From Zygnema cylindricum (lineage: Eukaryota > Streptophyta > Zygnematophyceae > Zygnematales > Zygnemataceae), in contig JBBHKE010001501.1 of NCBI GenBank assembly GCA_037447655.1, forward strand, positions 61,001 to 125,000: a stretch of DNA of 64,000 nt. Reading direction: 5' to 3'. The notes under the pieces are model-generated. The model did no database searches. It saw nothing but the letters and a program-made list of their open reading frames with translations, and was not told where the DNA came from. The position numbers and the translations under genes were made by a program. Positions 21,001 through 31,522 of the stretch are shown here, one piece after another; position 1 is the first letter of the stretch; each line of letters starts with the position of its first letter.

Positions 21001-23031
21001 GTTATTTTAATTTTAGTATACTTTTGATACTGCCTGCAATTAAGCCTCAGAACGATTTCTTTTTTGATTTCAATTTTATTCTTACTGAAATCGTAGATGT
21101 GTTTCTAATCGGGTTCGGATTGTGAGCTTGACCATATCAAGTTTGGTGTTTCTTGTAATGTCGAGTGCAATCTGAACATCGGTATTTGTTCTCTTTGTGA
21201 CAACTATAAAACGCAATTGCTTGTTCTGATTTCAGTTACAACTGTGTTTCTGATTTTTACGTGGTAATGTGGCGGTACACCGCCCACGCTATTAGAGCTT
21301 ATGGCACAAAATTTGGTTGCATTTATTTTTTTGGCCGAAAATCATAATCAGTGTTAATAAATACACTATTTAAAGGAGTGGACTACAATACTCCAGGTCT
21401 CCCACAACTAGTGTTATACATTTTAATTTCACATTTACACTAATAATTCCTTTAATAGTGATGGGCAGTGTAATGTTGAAACATTTCTCATTTTTGGCTT
21501 CTTGGAACATTGGATTGTGTAGGGTTCCGCCGGTTTTAAGGGATGGACAGAGGATATCTTTCCTTCTACTAATGGTGTCGATGTCGATTTTAAGGCCCCA
21601 AGCGGTATTGTTGCAGAACGGTATGTGAAAGTTTCTGAAAGGGAAAGGGTTATGAATCACTAAAATCTGGGAGCTTTCCTATAGGGTCAACTTTCCTCCT
21701 GGGGGATGGTAATTTGCTTAACTAGCATGGAAAACGTAGAATTGATAGACGGGATAGATATAAACTAGGCAAATTATTTTTAGATAATTAGTAAAAGAAG
21801 GCTATTTAAATCATGTGAGAACACATTCTCCTGCGTTGCAAACAGGGAAAGCTTCTTCCTGGTTTTGTGAGAAAGAAAAAAGAAGCTACGGTTTAGTTTG
21901 ACACCTTTTCTTTAAGCGATACTGGTGGCAGGACCGAGGTTAAACGGCCCGGATCACGCAGTCTTATATGCTTTTATATGACGCCCACTTCTCCGGGAAG
22001 CAGTCGCGTCATTGTTCTTCAAGGGGCCAACTTCTCCTTTCTACCTAAATGGCTTCCACCCATACCGGACTTTGTCAGTCATCTCATCACTCTCGGCATT
22101 ATAGATGGTGCGGTTGCACACCTACGTGGGCATTCACTAAAACATTTCTATTATATTTTTTTGTTATCCCATCTGCACTGTTAATTACAATTGCTTATCC
22201 CATTATTGCCGAGCTTCTTATGTCCGTTTTCCTTCCACGACCACGTCTCTGCCTCATTTTTCCATGCAAAATCTTCATGTCCATCATCTGCGTACTATTA
22301 GTTTTGAACATGCTGTTAATAGATCGTTAGTCCCCGTTGCTTTTCAAGTTCTCACTTTTGGAGTTTGAGCTTACAGGAGATTCGTTTCTTCTTCATGCTC
22401 AAGAGGAAACTCTTCAACGCAGCGGAACGGACCCTCGCCAATTGTATTTTATGCCCTGTTCCGCTGACCGTTTTGTCGTTGCCCTTCGACAATGGCTCTC
22501 CAAATACGCAGGTAAACGATCACAATCACCCTATGTCCAATCATTATATACCACGCTTAGTTTTTAAAGGGACCATGCAACATGTAATGAGGAAAAATTG
22601 TGTTAAAATTACGTTCTTGAAGGGTTATTCATTATAATTTTGTGTGAAAAACACGTTTCTGAAGGACTTATCTGTTGTGTTCACTTCATCCGTGGTGTCA
22701 CGCAGGTGGTTCAGTTCAGTGGGATGGTCTCGTCAATCCCTCCTTACCTCCCAAATGGGCTTCTCGAGAACAAGTCATGGATCGTTTCCATTCTCACACT
22801 CAAAATTGTACCGAGTGTTCCGCGACTTTGAAAACTATGGACAAATGGAACCTCGGTTTGCAGATTCTGTCTGTTGTTTTACTTAGTATCGCAGCTCTTT
22901 TACAGGGCGTTTCCGTTTTACGGTTTACGTTAGTTGCAGGAGCTCTTTTAGCAGTTGGTTTATCATACTGGATTAGAAATTTGCGGTCTCTTTTTGTTTA
23001 TAAAGGCTGGGACCACGCCACAAATGAGTGA
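18069..23031 (+). CDS. Chloroplast Rieske non-heme iron oxygenase, PAO/TIC55/PTC52 family, 7 exons
   Basis: Family members are inner-envelope or thylakoid oxygenases acting in chlorophyll breakdown (PAO), import-associated functions (TIC55) or protochlorophyllide metabolism (PTC52). Exons: 18069-18494, 18756-18923, 19442-19687, 21523-21620, 21962-22107, 22377-22511, 22706-23031. All introns are GT-AG and the joined frame encodes 514 aa, typical for the family. The first 60 residues are Ser/Ala/basic-rich, like a plastid transit peptide. Rieske ligands are Cys133, His135, Cys153 and His156 (CPHRH and CSYHGW). The mononuclear iron motif is N247-x2-D250-x2-H253-x4-H258 (ENFVDLSHLPFAHH). The C-terminus has the family CxxC (NCTEC, Cys441 and Cys444) and two predicted membrane spans (about 457-473 and 481-495). 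The segment after the iron motif is shorter than in typical PAO, so the subfamily is left open. No damage is visible. Confidence 0.93.
18531..18672. mobile_element. Foldback MITE in intron 1 of the Rieske gene
   Basis: Nearly the whole segment folds back on itself. The left arm ATGTACGGAAACAATCGGAAA (first 20 bases from about 18532) pairs with TTTCCAATTGTTTCCGCATG at the right. Inner arms CTCGTATTATACGCG and CGCATATAATGCGAG follow. It lies wholly inside the 261-bp first intron and contributes most of that intron. Confidence 0.7.
19688..19980 (+). repeat. 8-bp minisatellite (GTATGAAG)n starting at the intron 3 donor
   Basis: About 290 bp of tandem TATGAAGG units begins exactly at the 5' splice site of exon 19442-19687. 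The exon ends AAATGAAG and the intron starts GTATGAAGGTATG. Most units have the form AAG-GTATGA, which is itself close to a 5' splice-site consensus. Variants include AAGGCATG and TTGGTATG. Confidence 0.92.
19981..20463. mobile_element. 483-bp insertion splitting the minisatellite
   Basis: Unique sequence interrupts the TATGAAGG array and is bounded by direct GTTTG repeats (19976-19980 and 20464-20468). That could be a 5-bp target duplication, but GTTTG also occurs in variant array units. The ends (TAATAAATTAG and TTCCAATA) do not have the TG..CA form of an LTR. It contains two similar GGAGGTACAACYA motifs. The origin is not recognised. Confidence 0.4.
20464..20858 (+). repeat. Second block of the (TATGAAGG)n minisatellite
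   Basis: About 395 bp of the same 8-bp repeat as 19688-19980, including long perfect runs (20660-20735) and TTGGTATG variants. It is still inside intron 3 of the Rieske gene. Spurious minus-strand open frames rich in Pro-Ser-Tyr-Leu come from it. Confidence 0.92.
21278..21360. mobile_element. Relic end of a TA-flanked MITE in intron 3
   Basis: TA at 21276-21277 followed by CACCGCCCACGCTATTAGAG matches the terminal motif CACCGCCAATCGCTATTAGCG shared by the MITEs and the large element further right. The opposite end was not found, so this is a truncated copy. Confidence 0.5.
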
Positions 23032-24863
23032 GGATGTTAGGGTTTGGCAAGGTTTAGGAATTATTTGTGATCCTGCGAGAGTTTTTTATAGGCGTTTTGT
23101 ACCATTTATGTTTTCTTTTAATGTACCATATAGTGGAGTATTTTGGTTGTTTTCACTGTTGTCTCTCAAGAAATAGCGTGACTTGGATAGAGCCGAAAAA
23201 GAGGATAATGTCTGTTACCTCCTTTTTATTGAAAGAAGGTTCCCTGTTCTACCTTTACCTTTAAAAGAGGGTAGTTATCAATCTTTCCTGCTATTGGCCA
23301 ATACTGTCAAACATAAATAATTGCATAAAGGATGTTCGTACAAATAAAGAGAAACTTTTTCGATATTTTCAATGGAGCGATCTAAAAAGTCAGTTATGGT
23401 TTTGGTCACGGTTGAAATAAATTTGTAATTTCGATGAAGACTGTTCCACCAAGGGAAAGTACTAATTCACAGTTTTCATTACACTATTCATCGCTATTAG
23501 TGTTATTCATTTTTCGGGCAATGAAACTTGTTTTAACTTTTTTTTCAACAGTTAAATTTATTTTTGATTGGAGCAATTGAAGATTGCTTACCTCCAAAAG
23601 GATATGCAACAATTAACGTAAAGTTGATCGCCTTTTAACTGCCCAAGAAATGTGAAATTTTCAATGATAATACTGGTGGGAAGTGAACATTAAAAAGATT
23701 AGGAAAGTGTATCAATTATTGATGAAAAGGAGTGATTTCTATAATGTCTTTAAATATTTGTCGGATTATGGGAAGGAGGTATTAAAGAAACACCAAAAGA
23801 GTTAGAGTACAGTAAAAGACCTTTTACTTCCTTGGGAACTGTAAGAACTGGGAATCTACAAACGGATCGAAAAATAAAAAGAAAAATTATGTTTGGAAGA
23901 CATTTGGTTTTAATACAAACCAGCATCTTATTCATTTTCTATCTAATTACCCACTTCTGTGAAAAGAGGATAAGGGAGATAATGTTTGTAGAAAAGCCAA
24001 GCTAGTGTGTATTATGAAAAGGAGGGAAACCAAAAAAAAGTATAGAAAGCGTTGGAATATGTTTGTCATCATATAAGAAGAGAAAGCATATGCACAAGAA
24101 GTGCAAGTTTGGGCCCCTTGGCATTACATTCACAGAAAACAGTCACCTCATTACTGTACTTTTCCCCATGCACACATGTCCATTTTACGTTTGAACACTC
24201 CGCCAATTGGAAGTTACTTTTGCGCCATATCTGCGCCAAAGTGTGCAGATGTCCCGTTTTAGAGTCGTCCCAGTTCGTGAAAGTGGCGCAAACGGTGTAC
24301 ATAAAACAGGACACGGTACAGGCCCGTGTTACGGGCATTGAATTACAACACGGTGTGACAGGCTGACAGGAATCGGGACGATTTCGTGCCGTTCATTTTT
24401 CGGTCGCGTCGGTTTTGGGTCGACAAAAGGTTCGTACGGGCGTCTACATTAGTACAATAGCACTGTAATTACGCGTTTTCATAAATAGGACACGGTCCAT
24501 GTCCGTGTAACGGGCATTGATTTACTGGTAAATGTAAAACCCGACAAATAACCTTAGGGCTAGTACGGAATCTGGATGATGCACTATAAATAATTAAATA
24601 TCGTTGCTCCATAGTCCATACCTATATCCCATACTGGAGCTGTAGTACTGTACGGTATGCAGCTTCGAGAAAAGTGGAGCTTGGTCAATACGGCGTTGTT
24701 GCAGGCCACAATATTGACCAAATGTACTGTCGTGGTACGTTTGGACAGTGTAGATGTAGACGTTAATACGAAAGTCGGCAACGAATAGTTCGTTTAAAGT
24801 CGCCACGCGACGTTCTTGAGGAACATGCGTGACATGGGTTGTCGGTTGTGGTGGTGAAAAGTA
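23032..24863. other. Intergenic region downstream of the Rieske gene
   Basis: No gene was recognised. A direct repeat of about 40 bp (ACAGGACACGG...GTTACGGGCATTGA near 24305-24342, and AGGACACGG...GTAACGGGCATTGA near 24487-24523) suggests another decayed element. The first few hundred bases should contain the Rieske gene 3' UTR. Confidence 0.4.
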
Positions 24864-25889
24864 CACCGCGCATCGTTATTAGTGTCAAAGTCACTAATTT
24901 GAGTTCTTAAAATTTTGAATTTTTTTTTCAAATAAGATACATGATTTTAATTTTTCCTTGACGTTAATTAAGGTACCCTACAAAATAGCGTAAAGACTGA
25001 AAGTACAATAAAATATAAATAGTGTGGTGTACGGTCGATGTCAGACCGTACATAAATGTACGTTTTCAAGTGAAAATTTAACAAAAAATGAATTAAATTA
25101 TACGCACACGCATAGGAACGTGCGCTCAAAAACAGGATTAGTCTGACACGTTAACTAGTTTGGACATGTACCGATATTTAAATTTCACGACGGCGTATGA
25201 TTTCTAATATTTTGTACGGATACATATATTAATGTATATAATCGTACGGCGAATATTTCATTTTTGCGGTTCCCAAATTAGCATAATGCCGAAATTAGAA
25301 TAAACCTTTAAAAAAAACACCTTGATGTGAACGTCAAACATATTCGCCTGTGGAAAGTCATTTTTCCAGGAAATGAACATAACTGAATGCAATGTCACGG
25401 CGGCGTATAAGTGTAACTTTGATATATACAATTTCAACACCGAGTAGGTTCCTTGTAAGCACTTATAGTTACTATTAATGCTATTTTATGGTTATGGTTC
25501 ATTCAGCGTAAAAGTTTATTGTATTAAGGTGAAGATGGTCCTATTTGGTATAAATGTCCATTGTAATATGGTGTCGAACACAAAATAAAGTAAACGTTTA
25601 TGTTAATACGGGGTTGATGTGCCAAAAAACCCTTAATTAAGGTTGTTATTCGAATTTAATAGAATAGAACAACAACATTTGGCGTGGGTGATATTTGGGG
25701 AGAGGAAACGCCAAATGCGGACAGTCCATAAAAAAAAGCCCCGTTCTTCACGAATAACAACCAACCGTTTTTTTGTGGGATCTGAACGGCGTCATTTTGA
25801 CAAATATTTTATTTGTTCACGGCGAAGCAGGCCAACGCTCCGCCGCCTGCTCCACATTTTATCCATGGATTCCATTTTAACAACCGCAA

Positions 25890-26560
25890 GCGTATTTTAA
25901 TTCCCCTCCTCACGCCATCCATATATCTCACCTCCCCCCTCACTCTTTCGGTATGCCTCTACATCTTGGTGATCCACCTCTTTTTCTCCCTCGCAAATTC
26001 GTCATATCGTTATTATGTCAAGCTAAGCTTTATTTCCTCCCTATCAATCTACCATTTCCTCATTTAACCACCCTGTCTCTTCCATATCTCCCTAAATTTA
26101 AAGTGAATAGCGCTCCCTCTTTCGGTTTGCGTGTCCCTCACCTTCGCCATATTCCTCACCTCTTTGTCTCCCCATAGGTCTGCTCCACCTCCCCCTCCCC
26201 CCCCCCCTTTCCTCTCTCTCTACCTCTGCTGCACTCTCTTTATTTTCTCCTCTCCCTCTCTCTCCTTCTCAGTGTGCCTCGCTTTATTTGTTAACATGTT
26301 CTCCACTTGTATTTTTACCCCCTTCCCTTCTCCCCCTCCTCCTCTACCTCTCTGCCCTTGCCTCTTTCTCTCTCAATCTCCCTCTCCCCCTCTCTCCCTC
26401 TAAATGTGCTTCTCCTTTTCTGTGAATCCCTCTCTTTCCATATATTCTTATCCCTTTCCCTCCTTCCCACACTGAAGGAGCCTATCGCACTCCTCTCAAT
26501 GTGTCTCCCTTCTCCCCCCTCCCCCCCCCCCCCCCCCCCCCTTCAAATGCCGCCCCCTCG
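25890..26560. repeat. Pyrimidine-rich tract with a long poly(C) run (copy 1)
   Basis: About 670 bp of CTCCCTCTC-type sequence ends in an uninterrupted run of about 20 or more C residues (around 26517-26541). The equivalent tract in copy 2 is 37550-37930. The plus-strand open frame across it is low-complexity Ser/Pro/Leu and is not considered a gene. Confidence 0.85.
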
Positions 26561-27599
26561 CCCTCAATCTATTTCATTCCCTTTTCGTAGCTCTCCCGAA
26601 TTTGTTTTGCGTAGCTGTTTTTTTTTTTGTACCTTTTGTTGTATTTTCTTTTATTTGTTTGTTTTGTTGTCATTCGAATTATGTTGGTTGTGGTTGCTAA
26701 TATGCCATTCATTCACCTTTTTTTTTCTTATTTGCAGTTGTGACGTATGCAATATTCTTTCTACAAATGGATATAACGAGCATACCATTAAAGTATAAAA
26801 GAAAAAGTTTTGAACAAGAGGGGGAAAGTGAGGGAGGAGAGGAAAGAGGGAGGCGAGGAAAGGAAGAGAGTAGAGGTGAGGGAGGAAAGTGGGGAAAGAA
26901 AAAAGGATATATTTTAAAAGAGGGAGGGTAGGGGTTGCTTTGATGTTTATTGAGTTTAGTTTTTACTACACAAATGACAAAAACAACTAGAATATAGAGA
27001 AATCTAGGTAGGAAAAATCTTTTGTGTTTTTGTTGGGGTTGTACATTCGATTTTTTGCAGACATATGATTTCGTTTGTTCGGTTTTAGTCTATTTTATAT
27101 ATACATTTCCAACTTTTGTACAACTGTTATGTGCCCCGTGAAAGCAATATAAAACAAAGGAATCGGTCGTTTATGGTTTTAATTTATGTTATCCATATTT
27201 TTGTTTTTGTTTATTATTTGTGTTTTTTGTATTTTTTATCCTACATATAAGTTTGCTCTACGTTTAAAAAATGTGCTTTTTCTTGTTAAAAGTTATGATC
27301 CAAGGTTATTATGATAACGAGATTAGAAAAAAAAAGGCATTTTAGGACCGAAATAAAATAAGAAAATACAAGAGACAAAAATGATTTATGATATTTGTTT
27401 GTGATTTCAGCGGACCAAGCTTAAGAGGAGAAGTGTATAATTTGTAAACAATTAATGAAGAAAAAAATATGTTTTGATTACAATTTATTTGTTTGGGCAA
27501 AGACTTCGCGCTATGCGCATGACACACAAGTAATTTATGGGATAGTACTTTTAATACGACTATGAATACCTTTTATCTATAGTAGAGTCAAAGTTGTAT

Positions 27600-27890
27600 C
27601 ATTCAGCCACGATATATTTTCGTCGCTGAATGGTAGAACTTAGTTTACCATCAAAATTACCATTCAGCGACGAGACGTCCTCGTCGCTGGATTATTGTGT
27701 CCAATTTTTACACTTCACCGATGAAAATGTGTCATCGCTAAAACTGTCTGAAGACGGGATTGACCTAGTAATGGACTGTATTTGTCCCCATCCGTGGAAT
27801 GAACATGTAACCGAAGAAGCCCTAAACACATTGAAAACATCCGTGCCGAATTTGTGCACTTCAACGATGAGATTATCTCGTCGCTAGAAC
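27600..27890. repeat. Palindromes around GCGACGA/TCGTCGC (copy 1)
   Basis: Short dyads such as CAGCGACGAGACGTCCTCGTCGCTG (first half CAGCGACGAG, second half CTCGTCGCTG, about 27665-27690) recur near 27610-27640 and 27855-27890. They correspond to the larger 51-bp repeat block in copy 2 at 38870-39165. Confidence 0.7.
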
Positions 27891-29504
27891 TGTCTGAATG
27901 CCGAAAATGACTTGGCAATGGACTGTAGTTGTCGCCATGAGTGGGATATAACGTGTAATCGACGAATCCTTAAACACATTGAAAACATCCGTAATATCTA
28001 ATGTCATCAAAGTCCCTTTTCATACATCATTTTCAATAACAAACTTAAAAACGAAAAACAAAGAAGGATACGATTATATTCAATTCATCAATGATACAAT
28101 TTATCTGAAATACTTTGACAAACGTCAAGTCATCGAAGTATTTTTCCATACATCATTTTCAGTAACAAACTTCAAAACAAAACACCAAGAAGGATACAAT
28201 TATATTGAAATCATGAAGGATACAATTTTCTCGACATTCTTTGACAAACGCTAAGTACAATTACCACACTAACCATCCAAAACTACTAATAAAAAAATAT
28301 AAGAAATCAACACTAGTTCCATAATTTTATGTTAAACCTTGTCCTCCTCTTCACACACTACACCACTTCTTTATGAAAGGACTCAAAATATTCGGTCTCC
28401 CATTCAGCGTCCGTGTCATCGGGGACTTCATTCTCCCGAGTGTCGGCATCTTGAATGCCTCGTACAAAATCTCGTGCCACTATAGAGGGAATTGGCACCT
28501 CATCGCCTTCAAAATGGCACCGCCATTTGATGATGATGATTAGTAAATCCGGGGTGAGCATGCTCTCCTCCCATTTCCAGTCCTTCAACGACAATCGGCA
28601 CTGAATCATAGCTTTACATGCGTAACCCATCCCATTCTTGTCCTTCATTGTGTTGACTTTGCAACTGAATCGCGAGCCAACTTAAGAAAGAAAGCCTTCC
28701 CAAGCCCGAGTAGCTTCCCGAACCAACCCTTGCCACTCGGATGGGACCACGCATGCTTTTCGATCCCGTTCATTTCCAATCCTCCCATTTCCGCGACCAA
28801 ACCTCCTTAATTTTGGAAATGACGAAGAAGTCGGCAGGTTGCACGAGGTGAGTCGCGCAAGGAGGGAAGAAGTGGAGTATTGTCCTCTTGGGGAGTAAAA
28901 CTCGGCTCAACTCCTCGGAATTGTTATGACCGCCACAATTGTCGAGGAATATTATTTTTTCATGTCCTTCGCGGTCTCCTTGGTAAGACCTCGGCTCTTC
29001 TATCCATTGCGGGAATACGGTTTTATCATTCCATCCTTTGGGGCCGGTTTGGTAGCAAACTCCTACAATCGAAAAAAAAATAAGGATAACGGGAGGGGGT
29101 GAGTGACATGAGGGGGAGAGAATGAGGAAGGGATAGGGGGGAGAAGAGGGAGAAATAGTGAGTGAGGGGGAAAGAGACAAGGAGGAAGCTTTAAAAACCA
29201 ATAGGAAACAGTAAAACATGTAATCATGGAGAGTATTACGTAAATATTAGAGGAAAATAATGGAGATGAACAAAATATCAAGGATTTAAAAATGAATGAA
29301 ACTTACCCGGTACATCGTCGGGAAGGCCCTTTATTGGGTAATTTCGAGTGCGGTTTGTTAATATTATCATTGGAGCCTCTATTCGGGCGTTCACTCCCCC
29401 CGTGAGTCGTACGATCAGTGTCATGGACTCTCCGCTCCCCGCAACGTCCGCGTATCTAACAACCTCGTCGCCGCGAAAGCCTAAAGTTTTCTTGTTGTCC
29501 ATAT

Positions 29505-30582
29505 TGTTAAAAAAAGGTATTTTATAGTCTATTTTTTTAGTAGGTCTCTGTGCATTCTACATTGTTCTCATACTTGTTGTAGTCAGTGAGAGCTCTGGCG
29601 GGCACCCATGGCTGCCTCAGAAGACAGGCAGAAGACAAAGCTCCTGCAAAATATAGATTGCCAGGCAGAAGACAAAGCTCCTGCAAAATATAGATTGTCG
29701 GAACCAGGATTTGACCATGTGACCTCCGAATAACATACGTACGGATTAGCCATCCTCCTTATCCAGTAGGTCTTAGTGAAACAATACCACTGTTCTATTT
29801 GATAAATCACGCGGCCACACATTCGAACAAAATGAAACATTGAAACGTACAGTACCGCACGAAATACTATACCGCACGAAATGAAGGAAACGAATTCAAA
29901 TGTCGTTTCGCGATCAACGGTTCGCAAAGTACGACGCATTTTTCAACGGTCAAACAGGATGATGATTGTTGAATTTCAACAGTCAGCATTATATGGTGCG
30001 CCATCAAATCGAACAACCGACATTGATCGCCGAATTACGAACGGACGACACGGGTGAGTGGCGGCATACCGAAAAGGTTTTTATAGGAGCACTTCGCCAA
30101 AGTGGAGGAAGATGACACGTGGCACCATCCTATACGATACCGAAGAAGAAAGGGACAGAATGGGGACGACTTATTTTCCATGTGGCAGATCGAGAGTGGT
30201 GCCAAATATTTCTGTGCATAAAGTACGGTCGCTGCCGTACTTTGTATGTACATTATGTAGTGTATAGTAATTTGATTGATTTAGAAGGGCTACGAGTAGG
30301 TTCTTAGGACTTAGGCATTTTTTTTGAAAGCCGTCTCTCCTAGAGGCCAATTGTATAAATTCGTTGTCTTTCAACAACCATAACTTATTGCTCAAGTGAG
30401 CAAATTCAGTGATTATTTTTGCTGCGCACTCAGGGGAGTCCATGCTACACAGTGCAGTCGGTCAGTGTTTCTGCATGCCAGGGTGGCACTTATTCATTGC
30501 CAAAGTCAAAAGTGCAAATATTATCTTAGAGGCTTCATATCAGCTCGACATTCTGTGTACTACTAGAGGTCACAGAATTACA
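29505..30582 (+). repeat. Copia 5' LTR
   Basis: Starts TGTTAAAAAAAGG and ends CACAGAATTACA. It is 1078 bp against 1044 bp for the 3' LTR; part of the difference is a tandem duplication of AAGACAAAGCTCCTGCAAAA in the 5' copy (29634-29698). Many substitutions separate the two LTRs. Confidence 0.93.
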
Positions 30583-30597
30583 GGTTATGGGCCCACC
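30583..30597 (+). other. Primer binding site: anticodon-arm half of initiator tRNA-Met
   Basis: GGTTATGGGCCCACC follows the 5' LTR directly. Its reverse complement GGTGGGCCCATAACC is the anticodon stem-loop of plant-type initiator tRNA-Met (anticodon CAT). This is the half-tRNA priming known for Drosophila copia, not the tRNA 3' end used by most LTR elements. Confidence 0.85.
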
Positions 30598-30790
30598 CTC
30601 TAGGGTGCACATTTTTAATGGAACAGGGTTCATTTATTGGAAACCGTGATCAAGGGTGCATTGTTTGAAAAACGGCTATGGGGCATTGTGAGTGGTCGTG
30701 TGTGTCGGCCATCTGCAAAAATGGGAGTTCCACCAGGGTTAGGAGTATCTCGATTCACAAGAGGATCTACGAGAGCAGTGGAAGCAGAGG

Positions 30791-31505
30791 ATGTTCGAGA
30801 AAGCAACGTGTCGGACACAAGGAAAGAGAAGGGGAAAAAAATTCACACCGATGGCTACAGGATCCGTTCTGGTAGCAGATGTTCATAAAACCGAGGCAAA
30901 TGATAGTGAAATCTGGGATTCCAACAATACAATAACGAATCATTTTATTCTCGGGCGTTTCACTCAAGTAGTGGCTACACCCCATTTATATGTGGACAGG
31001 GCAAACGAGTTGTTGGAGACTCTTGTCAACATTTACAAGAGCAGTACGATTCAACAACACAAGTTGGCAGATCAAAAGATACAAGCATGTGTGTACAAAG
31101 GGGGGAAGATGTTAGACTTTTGTTATGACCTGGCCGAGTTATTTATGGAGTTCGAGAGTTCAACAAAAAGGGAGACAAAGAAAGAGAAGGTGAATACTTT
31201 GTTAATCAAACTCCCAGATGATTATAAAAACATTGTCAATACCGTTTAGGACTTGCCAGATCATCGATGGATCTGGAACTCCGCTGTAGGCATGATTTTG
31301 GTTCGGGAAAGCACACTTGAGATTTGGAGAGGAGGAAAGAGTGTTCAAGCATTAGCTGCGGGAACTAATTGGGAGATTAAGGATTCTAAGAAACCTTATG
31401 GAAACTTTGGTAGAGGAGGAAGGGGAAACCATGACGGGTCTGGATAAATGCATCTGAAGGGGCTTTGACACTTTTGTAAGAAGCCGAGACATTACAAGGC
31501 GAAGT
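30791..31505 (+). pseudogene. Copia gag remnant with damaged zinc knuckle
   Basis: The frame from 30791 (or the internal Met near 30852) to 31249 encodes a copia-type gag with the usual helical core (TQVVATPHLYVDRANELLETL region, and LLIKLPDDYKNIVNTV). It then meets a stop. After further stops, a knuckle appears near 31466-31505: HFCKKPRHYKAKC, where the first Cys codon of CX2CX4HX4C is replaced by a TGA. The product would package element RNA. It is not functional as read. Confidence 0.78.
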
Positions 31506-31522
31506 GTACTAAACTGACAGAG

